Below, piece after piece: positions 9,958 through 20,193 of a stretch of 64,000 nucleotides of DNA (its first letter is position 1; each line of letters opens with the position of its first letter). The notes beneath the pieces were generated by a model, which had not been told where the DNA came from, did no database searches, and saw only the letters and a program-made list of their open reading frames with translations. This stretch comes from Leptospira interrogans (GTDB taxonomy: Bacteria; Spirochaetota; Leptospiria; Leptospirales; Leptospiraceae): NCBI RefSeq assembly GCF_900156205.1, contig NZ_FTNA01000004.1:1-64000 (forward strand), in the 5' to 3' direction. The translations under genes and the position numbers were made by a program.

Positions 9958-10050
9958 TTGTTGAAAAATTCCATAGTGACGATTAACAAAACTGCTTCAA
10001 TTGCCGGTTTCCATAAAATAGAAACAGATGGAGAATTAATTTTTCAACAA
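9958..10050. repeat. Small element with 13-bp terminal inverted repeats (MITE candidate)
   Basis: TTGTTGAAAAATT at 9958-9970 is the exact reverse complement of 10038-10050. The 93-bp unit lies alone in the gap 9845-10160. Its ends resemble those of some DDE-type insertion sequences, but no transposase is present, so a non-autonomous relic is suggested. No target-site duplication could be confirmed. Confidence 0.4.
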
Positions 10051-10160
10051 TTCTAATGAAATAAAACATAAAAATAGAACTTTTTAATATTACTCATATT
10101 AGAAAGCACTAAGGATACGAGATAATATGAATTTATTATTTATCTCGCATCCGAGTGTTG

Positions 10161-10526
10161 TTATTTTACAGTGTAGTAAAATCTTTCGTGAAAGATTTTC
10201 CCATCCTTCCAGGTTTGGACGCTCGCCTGTGTAGCCTTAATGTGACCCCATTCTTTATGAACGTAATCCAATTCCCATTCAACAATACTTCTATTATTTT
10301 CCTCATCTACGATAGTACCTAATACTTTTGCAAGATTCCATTTTACTTTGGCAACAAAATCCTTTTCTCTGGCAAGATTCTCTTCAAAACCTACCGTAGG
10401 ATTTTGAGTATTTTCCTGCATTACGACCGCAGGATGATAAAACTCCTGAAAAGCTTCTATTACGTTTCCAGCCAAAATCATTTCGTTTAATCTATTCACC
10501 TTTTTTCTGATACTTTGTGCGTTCAT
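10161..10526 (-). CDS. NTF2/SnoaL-like fold protein
   Basis: 121 residues with the pattern of the SnoaL-like NTF2 superfamily: an N-terminal helix pair, a motif around EAFQEFYHPAVVMQEN, and a C-terminal sheet ending WKDGKIFHERFYY. Members include small-molecule cyclases, isomerases and ligand-binding proteins, and many have no known role. The gene is divergent from a MarR regulator, and two palindromes lie in the shared promoter region. That suggests it is the regulator's target. A GGAGT-like ribosome site precedes the ATG. Substrate unknown. Confidence 0.7.
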   Translation of the reverse strand: MNAQSIRKKVNRLNEMILAGNVIEAFQEFYHPAVVMQENTQNPTVGFEENLAREKDFVAKVKWNLAKVLGTIVDEENNRSIVEWELDYVHKEWGHIKATQASVQTWKDGKIFHERFYYTVK

Positions 10527-10569
10527 TTGTTACTCCTTTTGAATTCTTGCCGGGTAAAATTCGGAAAGA

Positions 10570-10588
10570 ATTTTAGTTGCAATTACAA
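10570..10588. promoter_or_regulatory. Probable MarR operator, site 1
   Basis: An AGTTGCAATTACAACT near-palindrome (one mismatched pair) sits between the divergent NTF2-like gene and the MarR gene. The related site at 10611-10626 shares the TTGCAATTGCAA core, so two copies flank the promoter region. Dimeric MarR proteins typically bind such 16-18-bp palindromes. Confidence 0.6.
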
Positions 10589-10610
10589 CTATTTCATATT
10601 CTAAAAAAAT

Positions 10611-10627
10611 GATTGCAATTGCAACTA
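10611..10627. promoter_or_regulatory. Probable MarR operator, site 2
   Basis: Contains the perfect 12-bp palindrome TTGCAATTGCAA followed by CTAA, matching site 1 about 40 bases away. It lies 22 bases upstream of the preferred MarR start (10649) and would allow autorepression. Confidence 0.6.
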
Positions 10628-10648
10628 AAAAATTACATTCTATTCTTA

Positions 10649-11089
10649 ATGAATGAAAAATTATCAGAACAATCGATTCAGGCTTGGGCGGCAGGCCTAA
10701 AATTTTACAGCTCAGCTTCCTCCCAAATAGAATCCGCTCTTGCCAAAACAAACGCAATTTCTCTTACTTGGTACGACATACTTTATACGGTTTACACAAA
10801 ATCTAAAAAACGTTCTAGAATGTCGGATATAGCCCGGGAAATCATACTAAGTAAAAGCGCTTTGACTCGTTCTGTAGATAAACTAGTCACTGAAGGTTTT
10901 TTAAAAAGGGAAAAAAGCGAAGAAGATGCTAGAGAATTTATCGTAGAAATCACATTTTCCGGAATTCAAGCACTTAGAAATTCATGGCCGATTTACGAAG
11001 AAGGAATTCGAGAAATTTTCGCATCCAAACTGACTTTTAAAGAAACCAGCGAACTTTTAAGGATTTTTAGAAAATTGAATAAATATTAA
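10649..11089 (+). CDS. MarR-family transcriptional regulator
   Basis: About 146 residues from the ATG at 10649. The frame extends to a TTG at 10613, but that codon lies inside the palindromic operator, so the ATG is preferred. A winged helix-turn-helix is clear: MSDIAREIILSKSALTRSVDKLVTEGFLKREKSEEDAREFIVEIT, written here as its MarR DNA-recognition helix and wing. Flanking helices form the dimer interface. The likely targets are itself and the divergent NTF2-like gene. No inducer can be guessed. Confidence 0.85.
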   Translation: MNEKLSEQSIQAWAAGLKFYSSASSQIESALAKTNAISLTWYDILYTVYTKSKKRSRMSDIAREIILSKSALTRSVDKLVTEGFLKREKSEEDAREFIVEITFSGIQALRNSWPIYEEGIREIFASKLTFKETSELLRIFRKLNKY

Positions 11090-11153
11090 AAAAATATAAT
11101 ATAAAAACTCATACCTTTAGAAAAAATCTTTCCAACTTTATTTTACGGAAACT

Positions 11154-14100
11154 TTAATCGTTTTCATCAAACCATAAAGAAGGAGAAATTCCAAAGTAAC
11201 TATTCCAAGTTTTACCCTTATAAGTAGTCCTACTAAAAATAAATTTTAAAAAAGACATTTTTTGGAAACCAGTTTCTTCTTCGAATTCGTAATTCCAAAG
11301 TAATCCTCCGATAAAAGGTGCTCCTAAGATTCCGTAATTTTGAAAACCTCTAAGCGCTTTTTTTTCGGAAAAGTACAAAAGTCCCCCTAAAATTTTGGTG
11401 GATTCTTTTTTCTCGATTTCAGAACGATTCTGATAATAAATAAGACCAAGACCACCTAACGTGATCGAACCTTCCGAATCTTTTGAATGATACGTCAAAA
11501 TCGGAGGTGCTAAAAACGAATAACCTTCTTGAGTTTCGCCATATCTATAAATAGGTAGAAAGTTTTGGATTTTTTCCTGAGGAGAATTTAAATACCGAAT
11601 CCATAAAAAATTCCAATCAGTCATCTGAGGAGTAGATTCGTAACCTAACAGAATCCCTCCGAAAACTCCCCATCGTGTTCTGTCCCTTTCAAACTCCGCG
11701 TTAAAAACTCCTAAAAAAAGACTAAGCTCTTTTCTTTGATCGGACACGTACAATTCCAAATCGAATAAGTATAAAAAATTATAACGATTGGACCGTTCAC
11801 TATTACGTTGATAATAACCTAGGATAAAAAAATTAGATTCTGAATCCCCATACGACCGAGTATAGAAGAAAGGAAGGAAGAAAAAAGTTTTATCTTTATT
11901 TTTTTGATCGCTAGAATAGTAAATCGAAGGAAAGAAAAAGATACTATTCGTTTTCAGTATGTCGTCTCTTTGATAGTCAAATAGAATCCCGAGTAAATTA
12001 GTATGAGAAATCACGGCTCCATCCTGATTTCCTTGAAAACTTCTGTAAGCTAAAATCGGAATCATCCATCTATAAGTAGACGAAGAATCTGCAGAATCAG
12101 CATTTTTATAAAAAAATAAAGGAAATAAATAAGCATTCATCCGGCTTAAGACTGTAGTACCATTTGAAAATTTTTCAAACTTCTCATAACCGTAAAGAGC
12201 AAATAACGTTTTTAGTGAAACTGATTTCGTTTCAGTTTGAGTTTTATTTTCCGAAACCATTTGTGTTTCAACTTCAAAATAAATTTTATTTTGTTTTTCA
12301 TAATTGATAAAAAGTAACCAATCAAAACCCCAAGAATCTTCCACAACTAAACCACTTGAAGAATTAGAGCCATATTTGGTTTTAGATTCAAACGTATAAA
12401 ACATTGGAAGCGGAAGGATTGTATAGAATCTAGAAATTTCGGAACTATTTCTTCCGTTTGTCCAGTTTTCAAAAGTTTCCATTTGAAAAAAAACTGGAGT
12501 GAAAGTTCTAAAATTCTTATGATCATTTCCAGAAATCTTATCTCTATTTTCACTCTGATACCAAAACGGAAGAATCATTGTACGTTTAATTCCCGACTCC
12601 GGATCGGATCTAAATCCAGCAAACAATAAAATTGTAATATCATAAGAATTAGGAGTTGTCTGACTGGAATATAAAATCGGAATTTTATGAGATCGATATG
12701 TCCAATTTCCACCTTTCATAATTTCTTCTCTAAAATAAAACGGAAATAAATAAAAACGAGTCGTTTCCTGTGCACCTAAAGTAGAATAAGAATCGTCTAT
12801 ATATCTTTCTCCACCCATAAATAAAAGAAAATTCCAAGAAGATTTTTGAAAAGTAACGTTCACCGATCTTTGAAAGAAAGAAGAAGTATAATAACCTAAA
12901 ATAAAACGAAATCGTTTGTCCCCACCCTCTCCTTTTTTGTCTCTTCCCCAAACCACAAGAGGAATCGGTAAAATCAAATTTAGATCGGAAACATAAGAAG
13001 TATCGAACTTTTCTTTTTCTTCATTTGAAGAATAATAAAACGGACTTAAGAAAAAAGATTCTTTATGTTTTAAAGGCAAATTTTCTTTATAAGAATATAA
13101 GAATAAAAGAGTATATAGATTTCTTTCTTGAAAAACTTGTTTTTCACCTTCAAAACGATCTAAATAATTTCTGAAATAAAAAGGAATTAAAGTATTATAA
13201 CCAGAAACGGATCTAAAATCTTTTTTTGTAAAAATTTCCTCGGAAGCCTGGTAAAATGGAAATAAAATTCCATGAAAAGAAGAAGTTTCGTAAGTTCCGT
13301 TTTTTTCTTTATAACGATAATAGAATATACTTTTTGTTTCTAAACGTTCAGCGGTTTCACGATGGGTAAAAATAGGAAAAAAACGATACGCAGTTTCTTC
13401 TTTAGATCTCGCATAACGTATTAAAGGCCAAAGAACAGAATATTCTCTGCGATCATTTTCTTTCTCCATTAAAAATAGAAAAATTCCCAAAGAAAGAACA
13501 AAATTCGTTCCCTTTTTTTGTTCTGCATAAAAAGGAAACACAACCCGATACGATTCGTTTCCCACCTTTCCAAAAAAAATAGGTGGCAAAGGCCAAACAA
13601 ATATATAATCATTGCTGTTTGTCCCCCAAGTAAACCAAGTCAAGGGAAGAATCCGAAAATGTTTTTTATCGTCCCCAGATTGATAACTTACAATTCCAAA
13701 CAAAGCCTCCCAACCGAAATAGTTTTTAGAAGTTTCTCTAGCCAATTTTTTATAAGAAGCAAAATTAGAATTTTCATCCAACGCAGGTTTCTGAAATTCT
13801 TCGTTCGACTTTTCGATGCGAAAATCCTTTTTAACTTCATTACTTTTTGGGTTTTGAACTTGTATTAAAGTGGACTCTTCTTCTTTTTTTGTATCCGTAA
13901 AAAAAGTAAATGGACTGGTAATTTCTTTTCTCAAGGAAATGCTAAATAAATTATACATAAAAGAATAATCTAAATCTATATAGTATTCTTTTCCGGAACC
14001 ACTTGATTTCAAAGAAGCATCGAACCTTCCTCCCGTTTGAGAAATGGAAAAACCTCCGAAATACAATTCTAAGTTTTTGTTCTTTTCATAATATTTGAGA

Positions 14101-15770
14101 TACGCAGGAAGTAAAATATCTCCTCTAGACTCGGCGCTTTTCCACTCGAAATAAAAAGGAGCTAGAATAAGTGAACTTGTTTTTTCTTTTCTGTCTTCGG
14201 AAGAATAATACAACCAAATCCAATCTCTATCTACATTAGTTGATCTAAGTTTGTAATGGAAGGGGCTGAAGGAAACATAATCTAAATCGTCTCCTCCAAA
14301 TCTAAAATAGAAAGGAAATAAAAGATTATATTCATTTTTTTGATAATAATAAAAAGGTAAAATAACCCTAGCAACGGTCTCATCTTTATAATTTTTCCAA
14401 CGATAAAATAAACCAGCTAAACCTAAAAAAGACGAACCGTCTTGCTCATAAGAGGAATAATAAAACGGATAAAAACGAACGAAATTACCCAAATTAGAAG
14501 AACCAGGACTAAAGTATTGGGAATGGTAACCTAAAAGAAAAAATTCTTTGTGATTTGGCGTGTCATACTTATAAAAAAATGGAGCAAACGTTTCACTCTG
14601 AGCATCTGAAAATACATGAAAGAAACCTAATAAAGGAATATGAAAATAAGAATTTGCTTTATAAAACCAAAAAGGAAAAAAAGTTAAAGTGTTATCCGAC
14701 TGATCTTTTGTTTTAGACCAATAGAAAAAAGGAAAAATTCTAAAATAACTCCAGTCGTTTTCTTTTCCCCATTGAAATACTAGAAAGTTTCGAATTTTAT
14801 AATTTTCTCCATCTTCCTTTAAATACAAAGCTAATGGAGCAAAAAATAAACGAGTGGTTTCCTTTCCAGAAACGAGCAATTTTGATTTATAAAACAAAAG
14901 TAAAGGTAAAAAGGAAGATTCCCATTCCGAATCCGAAAACTTCTCTTTTTCCCAAAATAAAAAAGGAGAATAATGAGAAAACATTTGAGAGTTTAAGCCA
15001 GTTGTTCTGGATTGATGATACAATGGAAAAAAAGTAAACGAATAATCTTCTTTGATTTTATAATTGGTATAATATATCAATGGTAAAAAATTAAAAAATT
15101 TTTTCTCTGTATTGTGTCCCCATCTTAGTAAAGTAAACCAAGTATCTGACTCTTCCAAAGATCTTTTGTGAAAATAAAATAAAGGAAGAACCATCATAGA
15201 ATTGGATCTGATTCCGTTGTTTAAATCAGATTTTAAAATCAACAAAGGCAAAAAACCTGGAAACATAGAAAAATTCTTTTCAAATCCAGGACCAGAAGAG
15301 TTAGAATTGTAACCTAACCAATAAAATTTAGAAGATTCCCTATAACCAATTCCACCGTCTACTGGCTCTATGTTATTGCTGTAAAAAAGAGGAGATAAAA
15401 AAGTTTTTTCCTTTAACCCTTCTTTTTCTACCCTACGATAACTAAAAAATGGAAAAACAGAATCCAGGCTTGCCTTTCCAGACTTCGCCTCAATAGAATT
15501 ATAAAATGGGAATATTCTAAATTGCTTAAATTTTGGATAATCGGTTCTTCTAATAAACCAAAACGCGTGCCAGGATAAATGTCCTGGCCATTTTTCAACG
15601 TCCACAAAAAGCATCCGAACCGGATACTTTTCTTCCTTTTCACTTCCGAAAATTTCTTTTTTTTCTCTAATTAATTCGTCAAAAGGATCTTCCGTATAAC
15701 TTCTATTTTGTGCTGCAAGAATCCCAGGAAGTAGAAGTAAGATCGTAATTAAGATTCTGTTTTTTATCAT
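11154..15770 (-). CDS. Giant exported protein with ~40 proline-aromatic repeats
   Basis: 1538 residues beginning with a clear Sec signal peptide (hydrophobic core ILITILLLLPGILAA, cleavage near AAQ). The rest is a long irregular array in which a hydrophobic-Pro-hydrophobic-aromatic core recurs about every 20-50 residues. Examples are RIFPFYNS, VILPFYYYQK, LLFPFYFRF, ILFPFYQAS, FLSPFYYSS and NFLPIYRYG; I count roughly forty by eye. Between cores lie short charged turns. Tyr, Phe, Trp and Ser are very abundant and Cys is nearly absent. This suggests many beta-hairpins, perhaps a propeller, solenoid or outer-membrane barrel, but no known family was recognised. It is the last gene of a tight minus-strand run behind murJ and a DUF167 gene (11-base gap). 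Function unknown; envelope location is inferred. Confidence 0.75.
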   Translation of the reverse strand: MIKNRILITILLLLPGILAAQNRSYTEDPFDELIREKKEIFGSEKEEKYPVRMLFVDVEKWPGHLSWHAFWFIRRTDYPKFKQFRIFPFYNSIEAKSGKASLDSVFPFFSYRRVEKEGLKEKTFLSPLFYSNNIEPVDGGIGYRESSKFYWLGYNSNSSGPGFEKNFSMFPGFLPLLILKSDLNNGIRSNSMMVLPLFYFHKRSLEESDTWFTLLRWGHNTEKKFFNFLPLIYYTNYKIKEDYSFTFFPLYHQSRTTGLNSQMFSHYSPFLFWEKEKFSDSEWESSFLPLLLFYKSKLLVSGKETTRLFFAPLALYLKEDGENYKIRNFLVFQWGKENDWSYFRIFPFFYWSKTKDQSDNTLTFFPFWFYKANSYFHIPLLGFFHVFSDAQSETFAPFFYKYDTPNHKEFFLLGYHSQYFSPGSSNLGNFVRFYPFYYSSYEQDGSSFLGLAGLFYRWKNYKDETVARVILPFYYYQKNEYNLLFPFYFRFGGDDLDYVSFSPFHYKLRSTNVDRDWIWLYYSSEDRKEKTSSLILAPFYFEWKSAESRGDILLPAYLKYYEKNKNLELYFGGFSISQTGGRFDASLKSSGSGKEYYIDLDYSFMYNLFSISLRKEITSPFTFFTDTKKEEESTLIQVQNPKSNEVKKDFRIEKSNEEFQKPALDENSNFASYKKLARETSKNYFGWEALFGIVSYQSGDDKKHFRILPLTWFTWGTNSNDYIFVWPLPPIFFGKVGNESYRVVFPFYAEQKKGTNFVLSLGIFLFLMEKENDRREYSVLWPLIRYARSKEETAYRFFPIFTHRETAERLETKSIFYYRYKEKNGTYETSSFHGILFPFYQASEEIFTKKDFRSVSGYNTLIPFYFRNYLDRFEGEKQVFQERNLYTLLFLYSYKENLPLKHKESFFLSPFYYSSNEEKEKFDTSYVSDLNLILPIPLVVWGRDKKGEGGDKRFRFILGYYTSSFFQRSVNVTFQKSSWNFLLFMGGERYIDDSYSTLGAQETTRFYLFPFYFREEIMKGGNWTYRSHKIPILYSSQTTPNSYDITILLFAGFRSDPESGIKRTMILPFWYQSENRDKISGNDHKNFRTFTPVFFQMETFENWTNGRNSSEISRFYTILPLPMFYTFESKTKYGSNSSSGLVVEDSWGFDWLLFINYEKQNKIYFEVETQMVSENKTQTETKSVSLKTLFALYGYEKFEKFSNGTTVLSRMNAYLFPLFFYKNADSADSSSTYRWMIPILAYRSFQGNQDGAVISHTNLLGILFDYQRDDILKTNSIFFFPSIYYSSDQKNKDKTFFFLPFFYTRSYGDSESNFFILGYYQRNSERSNRYNFLYLFDLELYVSDQRKELSLFLGVFNAEFERDRTRWGVFGGILLGYESTPQMTDWNFLWIRYLNSPQEKIQNFLPIYRYGETQEGYSFLAPPILTYHSKDSEGSITLGGLGLIYYQNRSEIEKKESTKILGGLLYFSEKKALRGFQNYGILGAPFIGGLLWNYEFEEETGFQKMSFLKFIFSRTTYKGKTWNSYFGISPSLWFDEND

Positions 15771-15781
15771 ATAAAAAGATT

Positions 15782-16003
15782 TTAAAGATCGATTTCGATT
15801 ATTTTCTTTTTGTTTTTTTGGCCAGATAAAATTCGAATCTTACTTTTTGGAACTTTCATTTCTTTAGAGATAGATTCGATCACGGCCTCGTTCGCTTTTC
15901 CTTCTAAAGCCGGTTCTCGAACCGCAATCGTTAGAACCCCGTCTTCTTCTTTTCGAAAAAAAACCTTTTTAGAGTTCGGCTTTACGTAAACCGTAAATTT
16001 CAT
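15782..16003 (-). CDS. DUF167 / YggU-family protein
   Basis: 73 residues matching the whole small YggU/UPF0235 domain: an N-terminal strand (VYVKPNSKK), the PALEGKANEAVIE motif, and the C-terminal KSKIRILSGQKNKKK segment. The fold is known for the family but the biochemical role is not. It lies 12 bases downstream of murJ and 11 upstream of the giant repeat protein, so it is almost certainly co-transcribed with both. Confidence 0.85.
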   Translation of the reverse strand: MKFTVYVKPNSKKVFFRKEEDGVLTIAVREPALEGKANEAVIESISKEMKVPKSKIRILSGQKNKKKIIEIDL

Positions 16004-16015
16004 CCTTGCAGCATT

Positions 16016-17611
<1,596 letters not shown>

Positions 17612-17614
17612 GGA

Positions 17615-18547
17615 TTAGGTTCCTAGAAGTTTTTCTAGGTATCGAACTCCGTCCATGCTATTTAGGTCAAACTGAATCTGACAAGCGGGACACTGGTATC
17701 TTCCCGGTTTAGAAACTCTGATTCTAGAAGAACAGGCTCCACAATAGATGATTTTTTTTGGAAAACTTTTTTCCGTCTGAATTGCTTTTTCTAAAACCGA
17801 CTTTGCAGAATACTCTGGAGAAGTCGGGTTTGAGATAGGATTAATTTTTATGTCCGATGATTCCTCTAACTGAGTAGAAGATTCCGAGCTTGAAGAGGAA
17901 GTTTCCGTCTCTGTTTTAGAAGATGATTTCAAAGAAGAAGTATCTATTTTATAGAGTTCTTTTTGTGAAGTTTCTTCTTCGTTTAAAAAAGCCTGTAATC
18001 TCTGAGATTGACTAGCAAGTCCAAAAGAACCTATAGACTCTGATTTCAAAGATTCGTTTCCAGCTTCGGGAACGGTTTTAATTTCAGGAATAAAAATACC
18101 ACGTGAAGTTTCACTCTTACGAGAAGAACTGGAAGAATAAAATTGAACTGGAGAATTTCTTTGGATCTTAGAAGTAGAAGAAACAGAACTTCTTTGGTCT
18201 AGAATTTTGATCGAAGCAAGAAATTCTTCGGCGCGATTAGAATCGTCAAAAAAAGAAATTGACCTTCCAAAACCTAAAAAGCTCAAAAGAGTTTTACATT
18301 CTTCGTTAAACGCGCAATAGGCGGAAGAAGCCCCTCTGTTTTTCAAAAAATTCTCGAACCTAGCGAGAACCTCAATTCCTTCGGATTCAATATATTCCAA
18401 TTCTTCGCAGGAAAATAAAAATTTACGGATTCCCTCTTCCCATTTCGATTTCAGATACGAATAAAAATCCTCAGCACTTGCAGAGTCTAAACGTCCTCTC
18501 AGTTTAAGTTTCAAAATATTTTCGGAAAGTCTGGATCTGATTTCCAC
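17615..18547 (-). CDS. STAS-domain protein with C-terminal zinc ribbon
   Basis: 310 residues in three parts. Residues 1-115 form a STAS domain like anti-sigma-factor antagonists; the phosphorylation loop reads EYIESEGIEV with Ser55 at the expected position. Residues 120-260 are a Ser/Glu/Thr-rich, probably disordered linker. The last 45 residues carry two CxxC pairs (CGAC, then CPAC), a small zinc ribbon of the MJ0042-like type. It lies 6 bases downstream of a membrane sensor-like gene and 3 upstream of murJ. A role relaying a signal from the sensor is plausible, but no kinase or phosphatase partner is visible. I know of no named family with this arrangement. Confidence 0.65.
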   Translation of the reverse strand: MEIRSRLSENILKLKLRGRLDSASAEDFYSYLKSKWEEGIRKFLFSCEELEYIESEGIEVLARFENFLKNRGASSAYCAFNEECKTLLSFLGFGRSISFFDDSNRAEEFLASIKILDQRSSVSSTSKIQRNSPVQFYSSSSSRKSETSRGIFIPEIKTVPEAGNESLKSESIGSFGLASQSQRLQAFLNEEETSQKELYKIDTSSLKSSSKTETETSSSSSESSTQLEESSDIKINPISNPTSPEYSAKSVLEKAIQTEKSFPKKIIYCGACSSRIRVSKPGRYQCPACQIQFDLNSMDGVRYLEKLLGT

Positions 18548-18553
18548 TTTCGT

Positions 18554-19660
18554 TTATCCTAAATAAATCGCGTCTAAAACTTCTTCTTTGGAAGTAAGAT
18601 CGATTTGAGAAACGACTGGTTCAGTTTTTATTGTGATCTGAGAAAGATTCGTTTCTGTTTTGCTCTCTGTCGTCTCCGTTTTCTGAACTGCTTCAATTGC
18701 AACTGGAGTTGGTTCGGAAGGTTGAGTTTGTGACTCGGTTTGCAAATCAACTTGAGAATCAGACGAAGATAAAACCGGTTCCGTTTGTATCGATTGATTC
18801 TGCTCGGCATTTCCCAAACTTCCAGGAAAAATAACCGAACTTAAAGGACTAGAATGTTTTGCAAGAACCGGAACATGAACTTCTTGTGAATGAGAAATTC
18901 TTTCTACAAAAGGTTTAGAACGATCGTTTTTAGAACTTACTAAAGTGAGGAGTAAATATACAAATTCTAAAAACAAAGCCGCACCTAAAGCAATCAAAGA
19001 ATCGTTTCTAAGAAGCCATTCTAAAAGTTCTGTTTGCTGAAAAACAAACTTACGAAAATTTCCCCTGTCATAGATCATATGAATCGCGGCAACTCTTTCT
19101 AATTTTACTGGATGATAAACTGCCGCTGAAAGAAGAATTTCTGGTTCATTAATTTCAGGAAAAAATTTTTCAAATTTAGAAAAGAAAAAACTTTTAGAAA
19201 GAAAATCTTTCTTTTGATTTAAAAGAACCGGAATACTGATCTGCCATTTGCGAAGATGAAAAGCCCTGGTGTAAAGTGAATCCTGATATAAAGAAATTGG
19301 TTTTCTTTTTTTTAAGTTTTCTACAAGATATTCCGGATTGGAATGGGCTAAAACGATACCTTCCTCATTGGTCAAAAAGATTTCCTTGATCGTATAACCG
19401 TCTGCGTCTTTTTCAGAAACCTTGACGAATCTAGAAAAAACGAAATTCATATCTTCATAAGAACCATTTACTCCAGAATTTTCTGCGGCCTTAGTAAGAG
19501 CACTCAATGTGTCTCTAGCTCGATTGTCCGAGCCAATTTTCAAAAGTTCAAATGAGGCCAAAGAAGATTCTAAAAAAGACCAAGCGACAATTCCAAGAGC
19601 AATCGATTCGCAGACGATCAATAGCAAAAGAAAATAGAATATACTTTTGAAAATCTTCAC
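18554..19660 (-). CDS. Membrane protein with extracytoplasmic sensor-like domain and disordered tail
   Basis: The frame reaches a TTG at 19717. A GTG at 19660 with GGATGG just upstream gives a cleaner signal-anchor (KIFKSIFYFLLLLIVCES) and is preferred. After TM1 comes an extracytoplasmic region of about 190 residues resembling PAS/CHASE-type sensor folds, with EIFLTNEEGIVLAHS as a typical cache-like strand pair. TM2 (LIALGAALFLEFVYLLLTLV) follows, and then about 120 cytoplasmic residues rich in Ser, Thr, Glu and Gln. No kinase, cyclase or receptor output domain is present. It heads the operon that continues to the STAS protein, murJ, DUF167 and the giant repeat protein; the 46-bp tandem array lies immediately upstream. 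Confidence 0.6.
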   Translation of the reverse strand: MKIFKSIFYFLLLLIVCESIALGIVAWSFLESSLASFELLKIGSDNRARDTLSALTKAAENSGVNGSYEDMNFVFSRFVKVSEKDADGYTIKEIFLTNEEGIVLAHSNPEYLVENLKKRKPISLYQDSLYTRAFHLRKWQISIPVLLNQKKDFLSKSFFFSKFEKFFPEINEPEILLSAAVYHPVKLERVAAIHMIYDRGNFRKFVFQQTELLEWLLRNDSLIALGAALFLEFVYLLLTLVSSKNDRSKPFVERISHSQEVHVPVLAKHSSPLSSVIFPGSLGNAEQNQSIQTEPVLSSSDSQVDLQTESQTQPSEPTPVAIEAVQKTETTESKTETNLSQITIKTEPVVSQIDLTSKEEVLDAIYLG

Positions 19661-19742
19661 TATCCATCCAATCGGAAGGAAATAGGCTTTCTCTTGAGAA
19701 TAAAAAAGAATTCTCAATCACTTTTCATAGAAAACGAATGAT

Positions 19743-20193
19743 TTTGTAAGAGTTCCCACAGTTTCAAAGTTTATCCGTAAAATCTCAATTTGTAAGAGTT
19801 CCCACAGTTTCAAAGTTTATCCGTAAAATCTCAATTTGTAAGAGTTCCCACAGTTTCAAAGTTTATCCGTAAAATCTCAATTTGTAAGAGTTCCCACAAG
19901 TTTCAAAGTTTATCCGTAAAATCTCAATTTGTAAGAGTTCCCACAGTTTCAAAGTTTATCCGTAAAATCTCAATTTGTAAGAGTTCCCACAAGTTTCAAA
20001 GTTTATCCGCAAAATCCCAATTTGTAAGAGTTCCCACAAGTTTCAAAGTTTATCCGCAAAATCTCAATTTGTAAGAGTTCCCACAAGTTTCAAAGTTTAT
20101 CCGCAAAATCCCAATTTGTAAGAGTTCCCACAAGTTTCAAAGTTTATCCGCAAAATCCCAATTTGTAAGAGTTCCCACAAGTTTCAAAGTTTA
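19743..20193. repeat. 46/47-bp tandem repeat array, nine full copies plus one partial (VNTR type)
   Basis: Units begin TTTGTAAGAGTTCCCACA and continue with a TTCAAAGTTTATCCG segment. Unit starts are at 19743, 19789, 19835, 19881, 19928, 19974, 20021, 20068 and 20115, with a partial unit at 20162-20193. Length alternates between 46 and 47 through CACAG versus CACAAG. Units abut with no spacers. The left half of the array carries CCGTAAAA and the right half mostly CCGCAAAA, showing the order of expansion. The last unit supplies the stop codon of lipB (20191-20193). The array lies between lipB and the murJ operon on the same strand. It resembles Leptospira MLVA loci in unit size. Confidence 0.95.

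Noticed and set aside
13518..13868. 116-codon plus-strand protein
   Set aside because: Antisense to the giant repeat protein, produced by its biased codon pattern.
19743..20193. CRISPR array
   Set aside because: Units are tandem with no variable spacers between them, and no cas genes are near; this is a VNTR.
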